From NCBI RefSeq assembly GCF_003289925.1, contig NZ_QLZQ01000006.1, positions 62,001 through 126,000 on the forward strand: 64,000 bases of DNA. Reading direction: 5' to 3'. Below, in pieces: positions 29,136 to 38,209 of the stretch; position 1 is the first letter of the stretch, and each line of letters starts with the position of its first letter. The notes beneath the pieces are model-generated. The model saw only the letters and a list, made by a program, of their open reading frames with translations. It was not told the origin of the DNA and did no database searches. The position numbers were made by a program, and so were the translations under genes. This stretch comes from Planococcus maitriensis. Lineage in GTDB: Bacteria > Bacillota > Bacilli > Bacillales_A > Planococcaceae.

Positions 29136-30415
29136 GATTGACTCTCCTTTTTCCAAGCGCGCGATTCGACTGCACGTGCGTGTGCTTCGAGGCCTTCCAG
29201 CCGTGCGAGCCTTGCAATTTTCTCTTGGTTTTCACGCCATGCCTGCTCGCTGTAATGGACGATGCTCGTCCGTTTAACAAAATCATAGACGGACAATGCG
29301 CTTGAAAAGCGCGCTGTGCTATTGGTCGGCAAGACATGGTTCGTGCCGGCAAAATAATCGCCGATCGGTTCCGATGAATAACGGCCGATAAAAATCGCGC
29401 CGGCGTGATCGATTTGTTCCGCTACCGCTTCCGCATCTTCTGTCATGATCTCCAAATGCTCTGGAGCCAATTGATTGGCAGCGTTGATCAATTCAGCGCG
29501 GCTGTCCGCCACATAAATAGCGCCGTGGTCACGGATTGAAGCCGCGGCAATCGCTTCGCGCGGCAAAGTCGCCACTTGGCTTGCCACTTGCGCTGCGACT
29601 TGTTCTGCAAGCGCACGGCTCTCTGTCAATAATACAGCACTTGCGAGCGGGTCGTGTTCAGCTTGGGATAATAAATCCGCCGCCACTTCATCCGCATAGG
29701 CGCTGTCATCGGCAATGATGGCGATTTCGCTCGGCCCTGCGATCATATCGATCGCCACATCGCCGTTCACTTCGCGTTTGGCGAGCGCTACGAAAATATT
29801 GCCCGGTCCTGTGATCTTATCGACTGGCCGGATCGTCTCGGTACCGTAAGCAAGCGCCGCGATTGCCTGAGCCCCGCCCGTTTTGTATAATTCATCGATT
29901 CCAAGGATATGCGCCGCAACGAGCACACCATCCGACAAGTTTCCATCGCTGTCCGGGGGCGAGGTGACGACGATGCGCCCGACTCCCGCCACTTGTGCCG
30001 GAATGACGTTCATCAACACAGAGGACGGGTAGGCGGCCGTACCGCCCGGAACGTAAAGTCCGGCCGATTCAATCGGCGTAACGCGCTGTGCGACATAGGA
30101 CCCGTCTGCCCGGTCATGCCGGTAGCCTTGTTGCTGTTGGCCTTCATGATAGCTGCGGATATTTTGTGCCGCTTCTGTCAGGTCGGCGAGTAACTGAGGA
30201 TCGAAACGCTCGGCTGCCTGCCGGATTTCCTCTTGCGTCACCTTTAATGCGGACAGCTCCGCTTTATCCCATTTTTTCGCAAAGCGCAGCAAAGCTGCAT
30301 CGCCTTCAGCCCTTACCGCTTCAATGATTTCTTTTACCGCTTGCAGTTGCTGTTCCGTGCCGTCGGCTAATTGGCGACGAATCGACAACTCGTCTGTCAG
30401 GCGCTGGATTTTCAT
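29132..30415 (-). CDS. hisD: histidinol dehydrogenase
   Basis: HisD oxidises histidinol to histidine in two NAD+-dependent steps. The 427-residue protein contains [20 protein letters not shown], quoted as [13 protein letters not shown], the KITGPGN block, IAGPSEIAI, the zinc ligands in LLSQAEHDP, and the C-terminal [16 protein letters not shown]. It sits between hisG and hisB with four-base overlaps on both sides. The chemistry, length and order leave little doubt about the call. Confidence 0.98.
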   Translation of the reverse strand: MKIQRLTDELSIRRQLADGTEQQLQAVKEIIEAVRAEGDAALLRFAKKWDKAELSALKVTQEEIRQAAERFDPQLLADLTEAAQNIRSYHEGQQQQGYRHDRADGSYVAQRVTPIESAGLYVPGGTAAYPSSVLMNVIPAQVAGVGRIVVTSPPDSDGNLSDGVLVAAHILGIDELYKTGGAQAIAALAYGTETIRPVDKITGPGNIFVALAKREVNGDVAIDMIAGPSEIAIIADDSAYADEVAADLLSQAEHDPLASAVLLTESRALAEQVAAQVASQVATLPREAIAAASIRDHGAIYVADSRAELINAANQLAPEHLEIMTEDAEAVAEQIDHAGAIFIGRYSSEPIGDYFAGTNHVLPTNSTARFSSALSVYDFVKRTSIVHYSEQAWRENQEKIARLARLEGLEAHARAVESRAWKKESQS

Positions 30416-31038
30416 CGTCCCACCTGCTCCCGCAGTTTATCGACCATTTCCGTAATGCGCCTCTGCTTCAGGCGGTAGCTGACGGGATTCGCGATCAGGC
30501 GCGACGTGATGTCAGCGATTTTTTCGTATTCGACCAGCCCATTGTCTTTCAAGGTGCGGCCGGTCGACACGATATCGACAATGCGGTCTGACAAGCCGAT
30601 CAGCGGCGCCAACTCGATTGAGCCGTTCAATTCGATGATCTCGACTTGTTCACCTTTGCTGCGGTAATAATGCGAAGCCACCGCCGGGTATTTCGTTGCA
30701 ATCCGCGGTGTCACTTCATCCATTTCCGTATCCGGCAAGCCGGCGGTCGCGATATAGCATGCGCTGATGCCAAGGTCCAATAATTCGTGTACGTCTCTAT
30801 CGTGCTCGAGCAAGACATCTTTTCCGGCAATGCCGATATCCGCCACACCGTGTTCGACATAAGTCGGCACATCCATCGGTTTCGCGAGGATGAATCGGAA
30901 TTTCTCATTCGGCGCTTCGACGATCAGCTTGCGCGAGTCGTCGAGCTCTTTCGGCAGATCATAGCCCGCTCCGACCAATAGCTCGTATGCTTCTTCAAAA
31001 ATCCTGCCCTTGGGCATGGCGATCGTCAATTCATCCAT
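30412..31038 (-). CDS. hisG: ATP phosphoribosyltransferase, short-form catalytic subunit
   Basis: HisG condenses ATP and PRPP in the committed step of histidine synthesis. The 208-residue protein lacks the C-terminal regulatory domain of the long form, so it depends on HisZ, encoded directly upstream. Motifs include [51 protein letters not shown] (read as the PRPP-binding [12 protein letters not shown]) and the terminal VEKIADI-like helix. GGGGAGGA precedes the ATG at 31038, which overlaps the hisZ stop by eight bases. An upstream in-frame ATG at 31092 is rejected. Confidence 0.97.
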   Translation of the reverse strand: MDELTIAMPKGRIFEEAYELLVGAGYDLPKELDDSRKLIVEAPNEKFRFILAKPMDVPTYVEHGVADIGIAGKDVLLEHDRDVHELLDLGISACYIATAGLPDTEMDEVTPRIATKYPAVASHYYRSKGEQVEIIELNGSIELAPLIGLSDRIVDIVSTGRTLKDNGLVEYEKIADITSRLIANPVSYRLKQRRITEMVDKLREQVGR

Positions 31039-32194
31039 TTTGCAGTTCCTCCCCTCTGATGACTTCGGTGAACAAGGCAGTGAACGGCTCAAGCGCTTTA
31101 ACGGCCGGTGCGTACTGCATGGTCACACGCTTCCCTGACGCCCTTAATTGCTGCGCTTTATCGAATGCATCTTGCTCGCTGTGTTCATCGAACAGGATCA
31201 ATGTGTGCGGTTCCTCCGCTTCTTTGGCCGAAATCGATTCGAGCAGGCGGTCGACCCGCAAGCCGAATCCGGTCGCGCCGACCTGCAAGCCAAACTGTTC
31301 CATCAAGCCATCATAGCGGCCGCCGCTGCCTAATGGAAACCCGCTGCCGGCTCCATAGAACTCGAACACCAAGCCGGTGTAATAAGTCATGTGGCTGCTG
31401 AAGGAGATATCAAAAGTGATCGCATCCCCAAGCCCATTGCGCCCGAGCAGCTCTTCAAGGCGCTCCATGTCGCGGTAAAGCTCCCGTTGTTCTTCATTTT
31501 CTTCATTGATCCATAATTTCCAATCCGCTACCGTTGTTGCCTGCATCAATTTCAGGAACGATGCCAGTTTGCCTTCAGGGATCGGCAGCTCTTCTGCCAG
31601 TTGTTCAACCCCCACGCCGTTCTTGGCGACAAACAACTCTCTCACTTTGCCGCTTTGTTCCGCATCCAGCCCGAAATCTGCCAAGATAAGCCCCAGCAGC
31701 CTCGTGTGGCCGATAACGATGCGGGCTGAACCGATCCCCAATTCCTTCAGGATATCCCAAGCCAGGCTGATCACTTCTGCGTCTGCATATAAAGAATCAT
31801 CGCCGATCAATTCGACACCCATCTGCTCGAATTCCGCAGGGCGGCCGCCTTCACGCTTTTGCGCGCGGAACACATTGGAGTAATAGCCGAGGCGGATCGG
31901 CATTTTCTCGCGCAATAATTTCGAGGCCGCCACACGCGCGATCGGTGATGTCATATCCGGCCGCAAGACGAGCGTCTTACCTTGGCTGTCGAGAAGCTTG
32001 AAAAGTGCGTCATCTGAAATGGCGGAAATCTTTCCGATCGTTTCGTAATATTCTAAAGTCGGCGTCTGCAGCAGTTCATAGCCTGCCCGCTCGATTAGTT
32101 CAGTGCCTTGTTTTCTCAATACCGCTTTTTGCTTTGTAATTAAAGGAAAATCGTCACGCATGCCTAATGGTTTTTCAAACATTTCGATGGTCAT
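31031..32194 (-). CDS. hisZ: ATP phosphoribosyltransferase regulatory subunit
   Basis: HisZ is a class-II aminoacyl-tRNA-synthetase-like paralogue of HisRS that activates short-form HisG and lets histidine feed back on it. The 387 residues show motif-2-like [16 protein letters not shown] and [28 protein letters not shown], quoted as [18 protein letters not shown], and the [16 protein letters not shown] block. The anticodon-binding domain of true HisRS is largely missing. It is the first gene of the his operon and lies just after the operator-like repeats. Confidence 0.96.
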   Translation of the reverse strand: MTIEMFEKPLGMRDDFPLITKQKAVLRKQGTELIERAGYELLQTPTLEYYETIGKISAISDDALFKLLDSQGKTLVLRPDMTSPIARVAASKLLREKMPIRLGYYSNVFRAQKREGGRPAEFEQMGVELIGDDSLYADAEVISLAWDILKELGIGSARIVIGHTRLLGLILADFGLDAEQSGKVRELFVAKNGVGVEQLAEELPIPEGKLASFLKLMQATTVADWKLWINEENEEQRELYRDMERLEELLGRNGLGDAITFDISFSSHMTYYTGLVFEFYGAGSGFPLGSGGRYDGLMEQFGLQVGATGFGLRVDRLLESISAKEAEEPHTLILFDEHSEQDAFDKAQQLRASGKRVTMQYAPAVKALEPFTALFTEVIRGEELQNG

Positions 32195-32222
32195 CGTTGA
32201 ACACTTCCTATTATCGGTTATT

Positions 32223-32260
32223 TCACTTTAGTTCGCTAGAGTGATGAATCGTTAAAGTGA
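32223..32260. promoter_or_regulatory. operator-like repeated half-sites ahead of hisZ
   Basis: TCACTTTAG (32223-32231), CTAGAGTGA (32236-32244) and TAAAGTGA (32253-32260) are three copies of one half-site; the first two form a hairpin with one mismatch and the first and third form an exact 8-bp inverted pair. They start at about +1 of the his promoter. A TrpR-family HisR (YerC) controls his genes in other Bacillales, so this could be its site, but that link is inferred. Confidence 0.5.
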
Positions 32261-32265
32261 TTCTT

Positions 32266-32295
32266 ATTTTAGCGCAAGCCGCTTTGGCCCGTCAA
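32266..32295 (-). promoter_or_regulatory. SigA-like promoter of the his operon
   Basis: Read leftward, TTGACG (32295-32290) and TAAAAT (32271-32266) are 18 bases apart. The start point would be near 32259, inside the repeated half-sites. Confidence 0.65.
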
Positions 32296-32304
32296 GCAAG
32301 GACA

Positions 32305-32341
32305 ATAAAAAATCCCGAAAGCATTGAGCTTTCAGGATTTT
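32305..32341 (-). terminator. terminator of the hprK-lgt-yvoD-ppaX-yvoF operon
   Basis: AAAATCCCGAAAGC (32309-32322) pairs with GCTTTCAGGATTTT (32328-32341) with one mismatch. Read leftward the tail is T-rich. It lies just after the yvoF stop. Confidence 0.88.
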
Positions 32342-32343
32342 GC

Positions 32344-32844
32344 TTATCGACCGGCCATTTCTTCGGCTGTATAGATGATTTTCATCGGATTGCCGCCGAC
32401 AAAAGCCCCAGCCGGTACATCTTTATGGACGAGCGTGGCAGCGGAGACGATGGCGCCGTCCCCAATCTTGATGCCGGGCAAAATCGTACTGTTTGCTCCG
32501 ATCATGACACGGTCGCCGATCAAGACGTCGCCGAGCCGGTATTCCTCAATCAAGTATTCATGTGCAAGAATGGTCGTATTATAGCCAATGACGGTATTCG
32601 CCCCGACCTGTATGCGCTCCGGAAACATGACATCCGGCATGACCATCAGCGCAAACGAAGTTTCCTTCCCGATTTTCATCCCAAGAAATTGGCGATACAG
32701 CCAATTTTTCATCGGCAAAAAAGGTGTGTAACGAGCGGTCTGGATAACCAAAAAGTTTTTCGCTACTTTCCAGAACGGCACGGTTTTGTAGATATGCCAA
32801 AGCGAATTTGCCCCTTCAACAGGATATCGCTCAGTGCGTCTCAT
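32344..32844 (-). CDS. yvoF: acyltransferase, hexapeptide-repeat family (YvoF-like)
   Basis: A 166-residue left-handed beta-helix acyltransferase of the maltose/galactoside O-acetyltransferase type. Hexapeptide units are visible from about residue 70 (IQVGANTVIGYNTTILAHEYL read as IQVGANTVIGYNTTI; VLIGDRVMIGANSTILPG; IKIGDGAIVSAATLV), followed by the acetyl-CoA end block GNPMKIIYT. The likely catalytic His is in AHEYLIEE. The acceptor is unknown; the position after ppaX, hprK and lgt is conserved in Bacillus (yvoF). The start overlaps ppaX by four bases. Confidence 0.88.
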   Translation of the reverse strand: MRRTERYPVEGANSLWHIYKTVPFWKVAKNFLVIQTARYTPFLPMKNWLYRQFLGMKIGKETSFALMVMPDVMFPERIQVGANTVIGYNTTILAHEYLIEEYRLGDVLIGDRVMIGANSTILPGIKIGDGAIVSAATLVHKDVPAGAFVGGNPMKIIYTAEEMAGR

Positions 32845-33494
32845 TTAATGCCCACTTTCGTCAATTCCAATAGGTCGGTAATATGCTGTAGCATGAAATC
32901 CGGTTCAAAACTGGATAGGAACTCTTCTCCTTTGGCAGACCATGCCACCCCTGCCGTCCGGACGCCGGCATTTTTTCCTCCTTCGATATCGTGTGAATTA
33001 TCGCCGATCATCAAGGCTTCTTGCTGATCCGCTTCCAATAAGCGCAAGGCCAGTTCAAGCGGTTCCGGATGCGGCTTCGGGTCCTGCACATGATCCAAAG
33101 CCACCAAGGCATCGAACACATCGTGTACACCCATCAACTTCAAGCCGTGCAAAATCGTTTCTTCACGCTTCGTGGAAACGATCGCCATCTTCAAGCCTCT
33201 GGATTTCAAGGTCCGCAAAGTTTCTGCAACCCCGTCGTACTCAGATACCAATTCGTCATGGAGCGTCCGGTTCAAACGGCGGTATTGATCGCTCAGTTCA
33301 CTGACTTTGCCCGGTGCGATTTTCGTAAAAGTCTGTTCCAATGAAGGCCCGATGAAATGCAAGACATCTTCCCGCCCGTATTCACCGGGGAAATGTTCAC
33401 CAAGCACAGACAGGAATGTCTGGATGATCAATTCGTTCGTATCGAGCAAGGTTCCGTCAAAATCAAACAGTAAAGCCGTTATGTCCTTGTTCAT
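32841..33494 (-). CDS. ppaX: pyrophosphatase PpaX
   Basis: PpaX is a haloacid-dehalogenase-fold pyrophosphatase that removes the pyrophosphate produced when HPr kinase/phosphorylase works on HPr-Ser-P. The 217-residue protein has DFDGTLLDTN (catalytic aspartates), the motif II region MAIVSTKREE, and motif III/IV MIGDNSHDIEGGKNAG. It lies in the hprK operon, consistent with PpaX of Bacillus, and overlaps both neighbours by four bases. Other HAD substrates cannot be excluded, but context favours PpaX strongly. Confidence 0.93.
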   Translation of the reverse strand: MNKDITALLFDFDGTLLDTNELIIQTFLSVLGEHFPGEYGREDVLHFIGPSLEQTFTKIAPGKVSELSDQYRRLNRTLHDELVSEYDGVAETLRTLKSRGLKMAIVSTKREETILHGLKLMGVHDVFDALVALDHVQDPKPHPEPLELALRLLEADQQEALMIGDNSHDIEGGKNAGVRTAGVAWSAKGEEFLSSFEPDFMLQHITDLLELTKVGIK

Positions 33495-34426
33495 GTGGAG
33501 ACCACTTCCTTCCGATTGTCTTCAGCCCGCCGCCATAGATAAGAGATGAATATCGTCAAGGCGAGGGCGGTAATGACCCGAATCAGCAGCAGCGGCCAGA
33601 TCGGGATGCCGAGCGGGATGAATATCAGCGTATCTTCGACGATCGCATGGCATGCCACCAGGAAGATAAAGGCGAGCGTCGCATCTTTGCGGCTGACGCC
33701 GTCTTCCTGAACTGCCTGGATCATGACCCCTGCGCCCATCGCCAAACCGAAAATCAATCCGGAGGCGAGCGTCAATGAGGTGTTTTTTTCAACGCCGATC
33801 AGCCGTGTGAGCGGCCCCATCATACTCGAGATTTTCTGCAAATAATGGCGGTCTTTCAATACTTGAATCATCAGCATCAAGGGGATGACGATCATCGCCA
33901 GTTGAAGCACGCCAAAACTCGCCTTCTCCAAGCCAAGCAAGAAGATGCCCAGCCACGTTTCCGGAGCAGCGGCAACTTCAGGAGCAAAGCCGTATTGCGC
34001 AATTTCCCCGCCGCCCGACCAAAACAGGTTGATCAAGATGCCGGACAAAGCCGCAAGACCGAAACGCACCACGAGGACGACCCATAGCCGGACACCGACT
34101 TTCAGGGCGACACCGGTTTCGATGAAGATGTTATGGGAAAACGATAACATGACGGCAAGGATGAATACTTCCTTCACGGTCAGTTCAAGCGATAGAATCC
34201 CTGCGATCCCGGCATACAGATTGAGCGCGTTCCCGAGCACGAGCGGCACGGCCGCTTCGCCGCTGAGGCCGAAGATACCCATGACCGGTGCCACTAAATC
34301 GATGACAAATGGCAGTACCGGCGTGAATTGCAGCATGGTGACGAGCAAAGTGATCGGAAAAATGATTTTTCCGAGTGACCACGTAGTCTTTAAACCGGCT
34401 TTCAAGCCATTTTTCACTGTCGACAT
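33491..34426 (-). CDS. yvoD: nucleoside-recognition (Gate-domain) membrane protein, YvoD-like
   Basis: A 311-residue membrane protein with two Gate/nucleoside-recognition-type halves and about eight hydrophobic segments (IIFPITLLVTMLQFTPVLPFVIDL and FGLSGEAAVPLVLGNALNLYAG in the first half; LIFGLAMGAGVMIQAV and FLVACHAIVEDTLIF in the second). The motif HAIVEDTLIF is a recurring feature of the family. The Bacillus homologue YvoD has no settled function; small-molecule transport or sensing is plausible. It lies between lgt and ppaX, overlapping ppaX by four bases. Confidence 0.85.
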   Translation of the reverse strand: MSTVKNGLKAGLKTTWSLGKIIFPITLLVTMLQFTPVLPFVIDLVAPVMGIFGLSGEAAVPLVLGNALNLYAGIAGILSLELTVKEVFILAVMLSFSHNIFIETGVALKVGVRLWVVLVVRFGLAALSGILINLFWSGGGEIAQYGFAPEVAAAPETWLGIFLLGLEKASFGVLQLAMIVIPLMLMIQVLKDRHYLQKISSMMGPLTRLIGVEKNTSLTLASGLIFGLAMGAGVMIQAVQEDGVSRKDATLAFIFLVACHAIVEDTLIFIPLGIPIWPLLLIRVITALALTIFISYLWRRAEDNRKEVVST

Positions 34427-34445
34427 TCAATCTCTTCTTTCCTAA

Positions 34446-35258
34446 TTATTTATCCAAATAGCGCGGCGGGTTTTTGATGGCCACCCGCCGGTAGATGATG
34501 AATGCAAGCCCGATGACGATCGCGATGACCGACACCAGCTGGGCGGCGCGCAATTCGCCGATGACGTATAGACTGTCGGTGCGCATTCCTTCGATGAAAA
34601 AGCGGCCGACTGAATACCAGATCATATAGAAGAAGAACATTTCTCCGCGCACCAGATTGACTTTCCTGAGCAAGAGCAAAATGATGATTCCTGCCAAGCT
34701 CCACATCGATTCATAAAGGAAGGTCGGGTGGTAATAAGCACCATCTATGTACATATGATTGATAATCCAATCGGGGATGAACAGATTCTCAAGAAATTGG
34801 CGCGATACTTCTCCGCCGTGCGCTTCCTGGTTGATGAAATTGCCCCAGCGCCCAATGGCCTGCCCGATCAAAATGCTCGGCGCCAAGATATCGGCCACTT
34901 TCAGGAATGGGGTGTTGCGGCGTTTCGTGAATACATAAGCGACAATCACCGAAGCGATCAGCGCGCCGTGTATCGCAATCCCGCCATTCCAGATCGCAAT
35001 GATTTGGGCGGGCTGGTCTTTGTAATTTTCCCATTCGAACATGACGTAATAAATACGGGCGCCGACTATAGCGAGCGGTACAGCCCAGATCAATAAATCG
35101 GTCAAGTAATCCGGATGCAATCCGCGTTTGACCATTTCTTTCTGGCCGACAAGAAATGCAATGACGATGCCGGTTGCGATAATGACACCATACCAACGGA
35201 CATCGATCGGCCCGAGCGAAAATGCCACCGGATCGATGGCAGCTAAAACTGAATACAT
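34446..35258 (-). CDS. lgt: prolipoprotein diacylglyceryl transferase
   Basis: Lgt transfers diacylglycerol from phosphatidylglycerol to the lipobox cysteine of prolipoproteins, the first step of lipoprotein maturation. The 270-residue membrane enzyme has about seven hydrophobic helices, the early motif [11 protein letters not shown], the signature [14 protein letters not shown] with the essential arginine, and RMEG-type end [17 protein letters not shown] is seven bases before the ATG at 35258; an in-frame GTG at 35267 inside this site is rejected. It is preceded by hprK. The YtkA-like lipoprotein at 57.4 kb is one likely client. Confidence 0.96.
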   Translation of the reverse strand: MYSVLAAIDPVAFSLGPIDVRWYGVIIATGIVIAFLVGQKEMVKRGLHPDYLTDLLIWAVPLAIVGARIYYVMFEWENYKDQPAQIIAIWNGGIAIHGALIASVIVAYVFTKRRNTPFLKVADILAPSILIGQAIGRWGNFINQEAHGGEVSRQFLENLFIPDWIINHMYIDGAYYHPTFLYESMWSLAGIIILLLLRKVNLVRGEMFFFYMIWYSVGRFFIEGMRTDSLYVIGELRAAQLVSVIAIVIGLAFIIYRRVAIKNPPRYLDK

Positions 35259-35279
35259 GTAATGCACCTTCCCGTTCGC

Positions 35280-36206
35280 TTAATTTGTATCCTGCGCGAT
35301 GACATCATCAAGCCGCTTGGAGAATTCCTCAGCAGCGTTGACCCCCATGCGTTTCAGGCGGTAGTTCATCGCGGCTACTTCGATAATGACGGAAAGGTTG
35401 CGTCCTGGCCGCACAGGAATCGTCAGCTTCGTCAATTCCGTATCGATAATTTTCATCGTCTCTTCCTCTAAGCCGAGGCGGTCGTAGGTTTTTTCCGGAT
35501 CCCAAAGCTCAAGGTCGATGATAAGTGAAATCCGCTTGAAATTGCGTACGGCACTTGCGCCGAATAAAGTCATGATGTCAATGATGCCGACACCGCGGAT
35601 TTCGAGCAGGTATTCGATCAGCTTCGGCGGATGCCCGACAAGCGTGCTTTCGCCTTCTTGGCGGATTTCCACGCAATCATCCGCCACGAGGCGATGGCCT
35701 TTCTTGACGAGTTCCAATGCGGTTTCACTTTTCCCGACGCCGCTTTTCCCGGTAATGAGCACGCCGATTCCGTAAATATCGACCAGCACCCCGTGTACAG
35801 CAGTTGTCGGGGCCAGCCGGCTTTCCAGGAAGTTTGTCAGCAAACTTGAGAACCGGGTGGTCGTCATGTTCGTCCCGAGCACGGGCACATGTTTTTCGGA
35901 AGAGGCAATGACCAACTCCTCCGGCACCTCGACGCCATGGGAGACGATGATCGCCGGCGTGTCATCCGTACACAATTTCATCATCCGGTCAAGCCGTTCC
36001 TCCGGTTTCAGCATGGCGAAAAACGACAATTCCGTTTTCCCCAGCAATTGCATGCGATTCGCTGGATAATGGGTGAAATAGCCTGCCATTTCCAAGCCTG
36101 GCCTTGAAATATCACTGATGGCAATGTGCCGCCCAATACCTTCCTGGCCGCTGATCAGTTTCAAGCCAAACGTATCCATCACTTGTTTTACTGTTACTTG
36201 TCCCAT
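35280..36206 (-). CDS. hprK: HPr kinase/phosphorylase
   Basis: HprK phosphorylates Ser46 of HPr and Crh when glycolytic intermediates are abundant and dephosphorylates them otherwise; it is the sensor of carbon catabolite control in Firmicutes. The 308-residue protein has His138 in [10 protein letters not shown], the P-loop GKSGVGKS at 153-160 and the HprK signature [12 protein letters not shown]. It is the first gene of an operon with lgt, yvoD, ppaX and yvoF. Its target Crh is encoded at 19343-19600 in this window and its clean-up enzyme PpaX two genes downstream. Confidence 0.98.
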   Translation of the reverse strand: MGQVTVKQVMDTFGLKLISGQEGIGRHIAISDISRPGLEMAGYFTHYPANRMQLLGKTELSFFAMLKPEERLDRMMKLCTDDTPAIIVSHGVEVPEELVIASSEKHVPVLGTNMTTTRFSSLLTNFLESRLAPTTAVHGVLVDIYGIGVLITGKSGVGKSETALELVKKGHRLVADDCVEIRQEGESTLVGHPPKLIEYLLEIRGVGIIDIMTLFGASAVRNFKRISLIIDLELWDPEKTYDRLGLEEETMKIIDTELTKLTIPVRPGRNLSVIIEVAAMNYRLKRMGVNAAEEFSKRLDDVIAQDTN

Positions 36207-36368
36207 AGTTTTCCCTCATTCCCCCGGCAGTGTAAATGAATTTTCCAAATAATTCCTTCATTCTGCATTCGGTTTCTATTTATTTTAACATGGAAAAAAA
36301 GAAATTGAAGAATTTCGTCCCCTTTCTCCCCCATTCCTTCTATATAAGGAGTGAAGGGGGAATGTTAG

Positions 36369-36911
36369 ATGAAGATTATCATTGATGCAGGACACGGGCC
36401 GGGGACGATCGGAAAACGGACGCCGGACGGCAGGATGCGTGAATTCCATTTCAACAACGCCGTCGCTGAAGAAGTGAAAAAGCGCTTGGCGGCAGATGGC
36501 TATACAGTGTTGTTCAGCCATCAGCAAGACCGCGATGTCCCTTTAAGGGAACGGACGAGCTTTGCCAATCGGTCTGGCGCCGATCTTTTGGTATCGATTC
36601 ACGCGAATGCAGCAGGAAATAGCTTTAACCCGGCACAAGGAATCGAAAGCTTTATTTACCCGGCAGCCCCTGCACGCACTCGTAAATTCGGCCAGTTACT
36701 CCAGGAATCATTGATCCTATCGACCGGCCGTAAAGACCGCGGATTGAAAACAGCGGACTTCGCCATGCTGCGGGACACCATCATGCCGGCCGTCCTTGTC
36801 GAGTGCGGATTCATGACCCATAAGCACGAAGCGGCTTTGCTGCAATCGGAGGAATATCGCAAGCGTTGCGCCCGCGCCATCAGCTTCGCCATCACCTGCA
36901 TGGAACCATAA
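36369..36911 (+). CDS. N-acetylmuramoyl-L-alanine amidase (Amidase_3), no signal peptide
   Basis: A 180-residue zinc amidase that cleaves the bond between muramic acid and the stem peptide. Zinc ligands and catalytic residues are readable: DAGHG (His8-His9 area), the glutamate after REFHFN, SIHANA, and the C-terminal VLVECGFM glutamate. The protein is only the catalytic domain: there is no signal peptide and no wall-binding repeat, so it may be a spore/cortex CwlC-type, cytoplasmic, or released-by-lysis enzyme. GGGGGAA precedes the ATG. It is a single gene, divergent from hprK, and ends at a bidirectional terminator. Confidence 0.9.
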   Translation: MKIIIDAGHGPGTIGKRTPDGRMREFHFNNAVAEEVKKRLAADGYTVLFSHQQDRDVPLRERTSFANRSGADLLVSIHANAAGNSFNPAQGIESFIYPAAPARTRKFGQLLQESLILSTGRKDRGLKTADFAMLRDTIMPAVLVECGFMTHKHEAALLQSEEYRKRCARAISFAITCMEP

Positions 36912-36915
36912 CCCG

Positions 36916-36955
36916 AAAAAGCCCAGTGGAGGAAATTCTCCACTGGGCTTTTTCT
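36916..36955. terminator. bidirectional terminator between amidase and the YvlB-like gene
   Basis: AAAAAGCCCAGTGGA (36916-36930) pairs exactly with TCCACTGGGCTTTTT (36939-36953). It has T runs both ways and lies between two convergent genes. Confidence 0.9.
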
Positions 36956-36962
36956 ATACGGT

Positions 36963-38126
36963 TCAGTCGATTGTCAGATAACGCACGAGGATGGAACCGG
37001 TTTTGGTTTCGCCATACACGAGCAACGGCCCCCCTGCAGACTCCACATCCCCGCTTTTCGAGAAATGCATTTTCTTTTGCATGAACTGGCCTTGTTCGTG
37101 GCTGCTGTTAATATCCGGCAGCATGATATCCATGCGGCCAAGGTTTGAAGAAACTTCCCCTCTTAGCGCCAAATGCTGCGGGATGTAAATCTCTACATTA
37201 CCTGCCAAGGTTTTCGCTTCGAGCTTTTTCGCTTCTTTGCTGCGCGTCGTCGCGACCACATTGCCGTTCAAGGACTTCGCATCGATGTCTTCGATATCCC
37301 CATCGATATAAATGCGCCCATTCAAGGTTTCCGCTTCGGCTTCACGGCCTTTCACTTCCATCATCTGGATTGGGCCATTAGCCGTTTCAAGCTCGGCTTC
37401 TTCGAATTGGATGGTTTTCAAGTCAATCTTGCCGTTTGCGGTTTTGACTTTGATCAAGGCGGAATCGATGCGCTTCATCGTGAATCCGCCATTGAACAAG
37501 CGGACAACAACTTGCTCGAATGCCGCTGCCGGAACATACAAGACGATATTCACTTGAGTCGTTTTCATATCGCTGATGATGCGCAATTTGCGGTCATCCG
37601 CGATGAATACGAATTTATCGAGGAAATCCTGTTTTGCCTGTTCCGGAGATTCTGAACGGAATGCCTTGACGCTGCATTCTGCACGGATCGAACCGTCCTG
37701 TGAAGGGAAAATTTCCAGTTGCCCGTTGGCGATGTCGGCAATGATCGTATGGAGTTCCGCGCTTTCTTCCGTAAAAGTGTGTTCAAAACGTGCGGCTTCA
37801 CCGAATGGCGAATCGAATTCCATCGTTTTCAACTTGTCGGCGGATGTCTGCATGAAATGCATCATCCGGTCGCCGAGTTCGTTGAAATCCTTGGACATGT
37901 TCTTGGAGAAATCCTTCGAAAAGTCTTTCGTAAACTTTTTGAACATGTCTTCCGGGCGGAAGAATCCACGCTTGCCGCGCGAACTGCGATAGGTTTCACG
38001 CCCATAATCTTTCGAAGCATTGCCCGTCTCCCCGCCATCGATGGCTTTCAATAGCTCAACCGCTTCGCGTGCCGAGATCGTGCCATTTTCAACCATGTCC
38101 AAAATGCGTTCTTTTTCACTTTGCAT
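36963..38126 (-). CDS. DUF4097 beta-strand-repeat protein with YvlB/LiaX-type N-terminus
   Basis: The 387-residue protein starts with a short helical domain (residues 1-30, EKERILDMVENGTISAREAVELL), the YvlB/LiaX N-terminal module, followed by a charged linker rich in Lys and Phe (KKFTKDFSKDFSKNMSKDF) and a long beta-helix DUF4097 domain (about 110-385). The repeats LKTIQFEEAELETANG, LETANGPIQMMEVKG and AKSLNGNVVATT show the hallmark xxxNG turns. Enterococcus LiaX, of this plan, mediates envelope-stress responses to daptomycin; Bacillus YvlB has no firm function. No membrane helix is seen. Confidence 0.85.
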   Translation of the reverse strand: MQSEKERILDMVENGTISAREAVELLKAIDGGETGNASKDYGRETYRSSRGKRGFFRPEDMFKKFTKDFSKDFSKNMSKDFNELGDRMMHFMQTSADKLKTMEFDSPFGEAARFEHTFTEESAELHTIIADIANGQLEIFPSQDGSIRAECSVKAFRSESPEQAKQDFLDKFVFIADDRKLRIISDMKTTQVNIVLYVPAAAFEQVVVRLFNGGFTMKRIDSALIKVKTANGKIDLKTIQFEEAELETANGPIQMMEVKGREAEAETLNGRIYIDGDIEDIDAKSLNGNVVATTRSKEAKKLEAKTLAGNVEIYIPQHLALRGEVSSNLGRMDIMLPDINSSHEQGQFMQKKMHFSKSGDVESAGGPLLVYGETKTGSILVRYLTID

Positions 38127-38209
38127 ATCGTTTGGCCTCCTCTTCGGATTTCCGCCTTCGCAGAAATTCCTGTTCTACTTTAATGATACGTTTAGGCAGA
38201 AGGAAAGTT

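Noticed and set aside
32257-33027. 256-codon rightward frame over yvoF and ppaX
   Set aside because: It runs through a terminator and two real leftward genes; no supporting signals.
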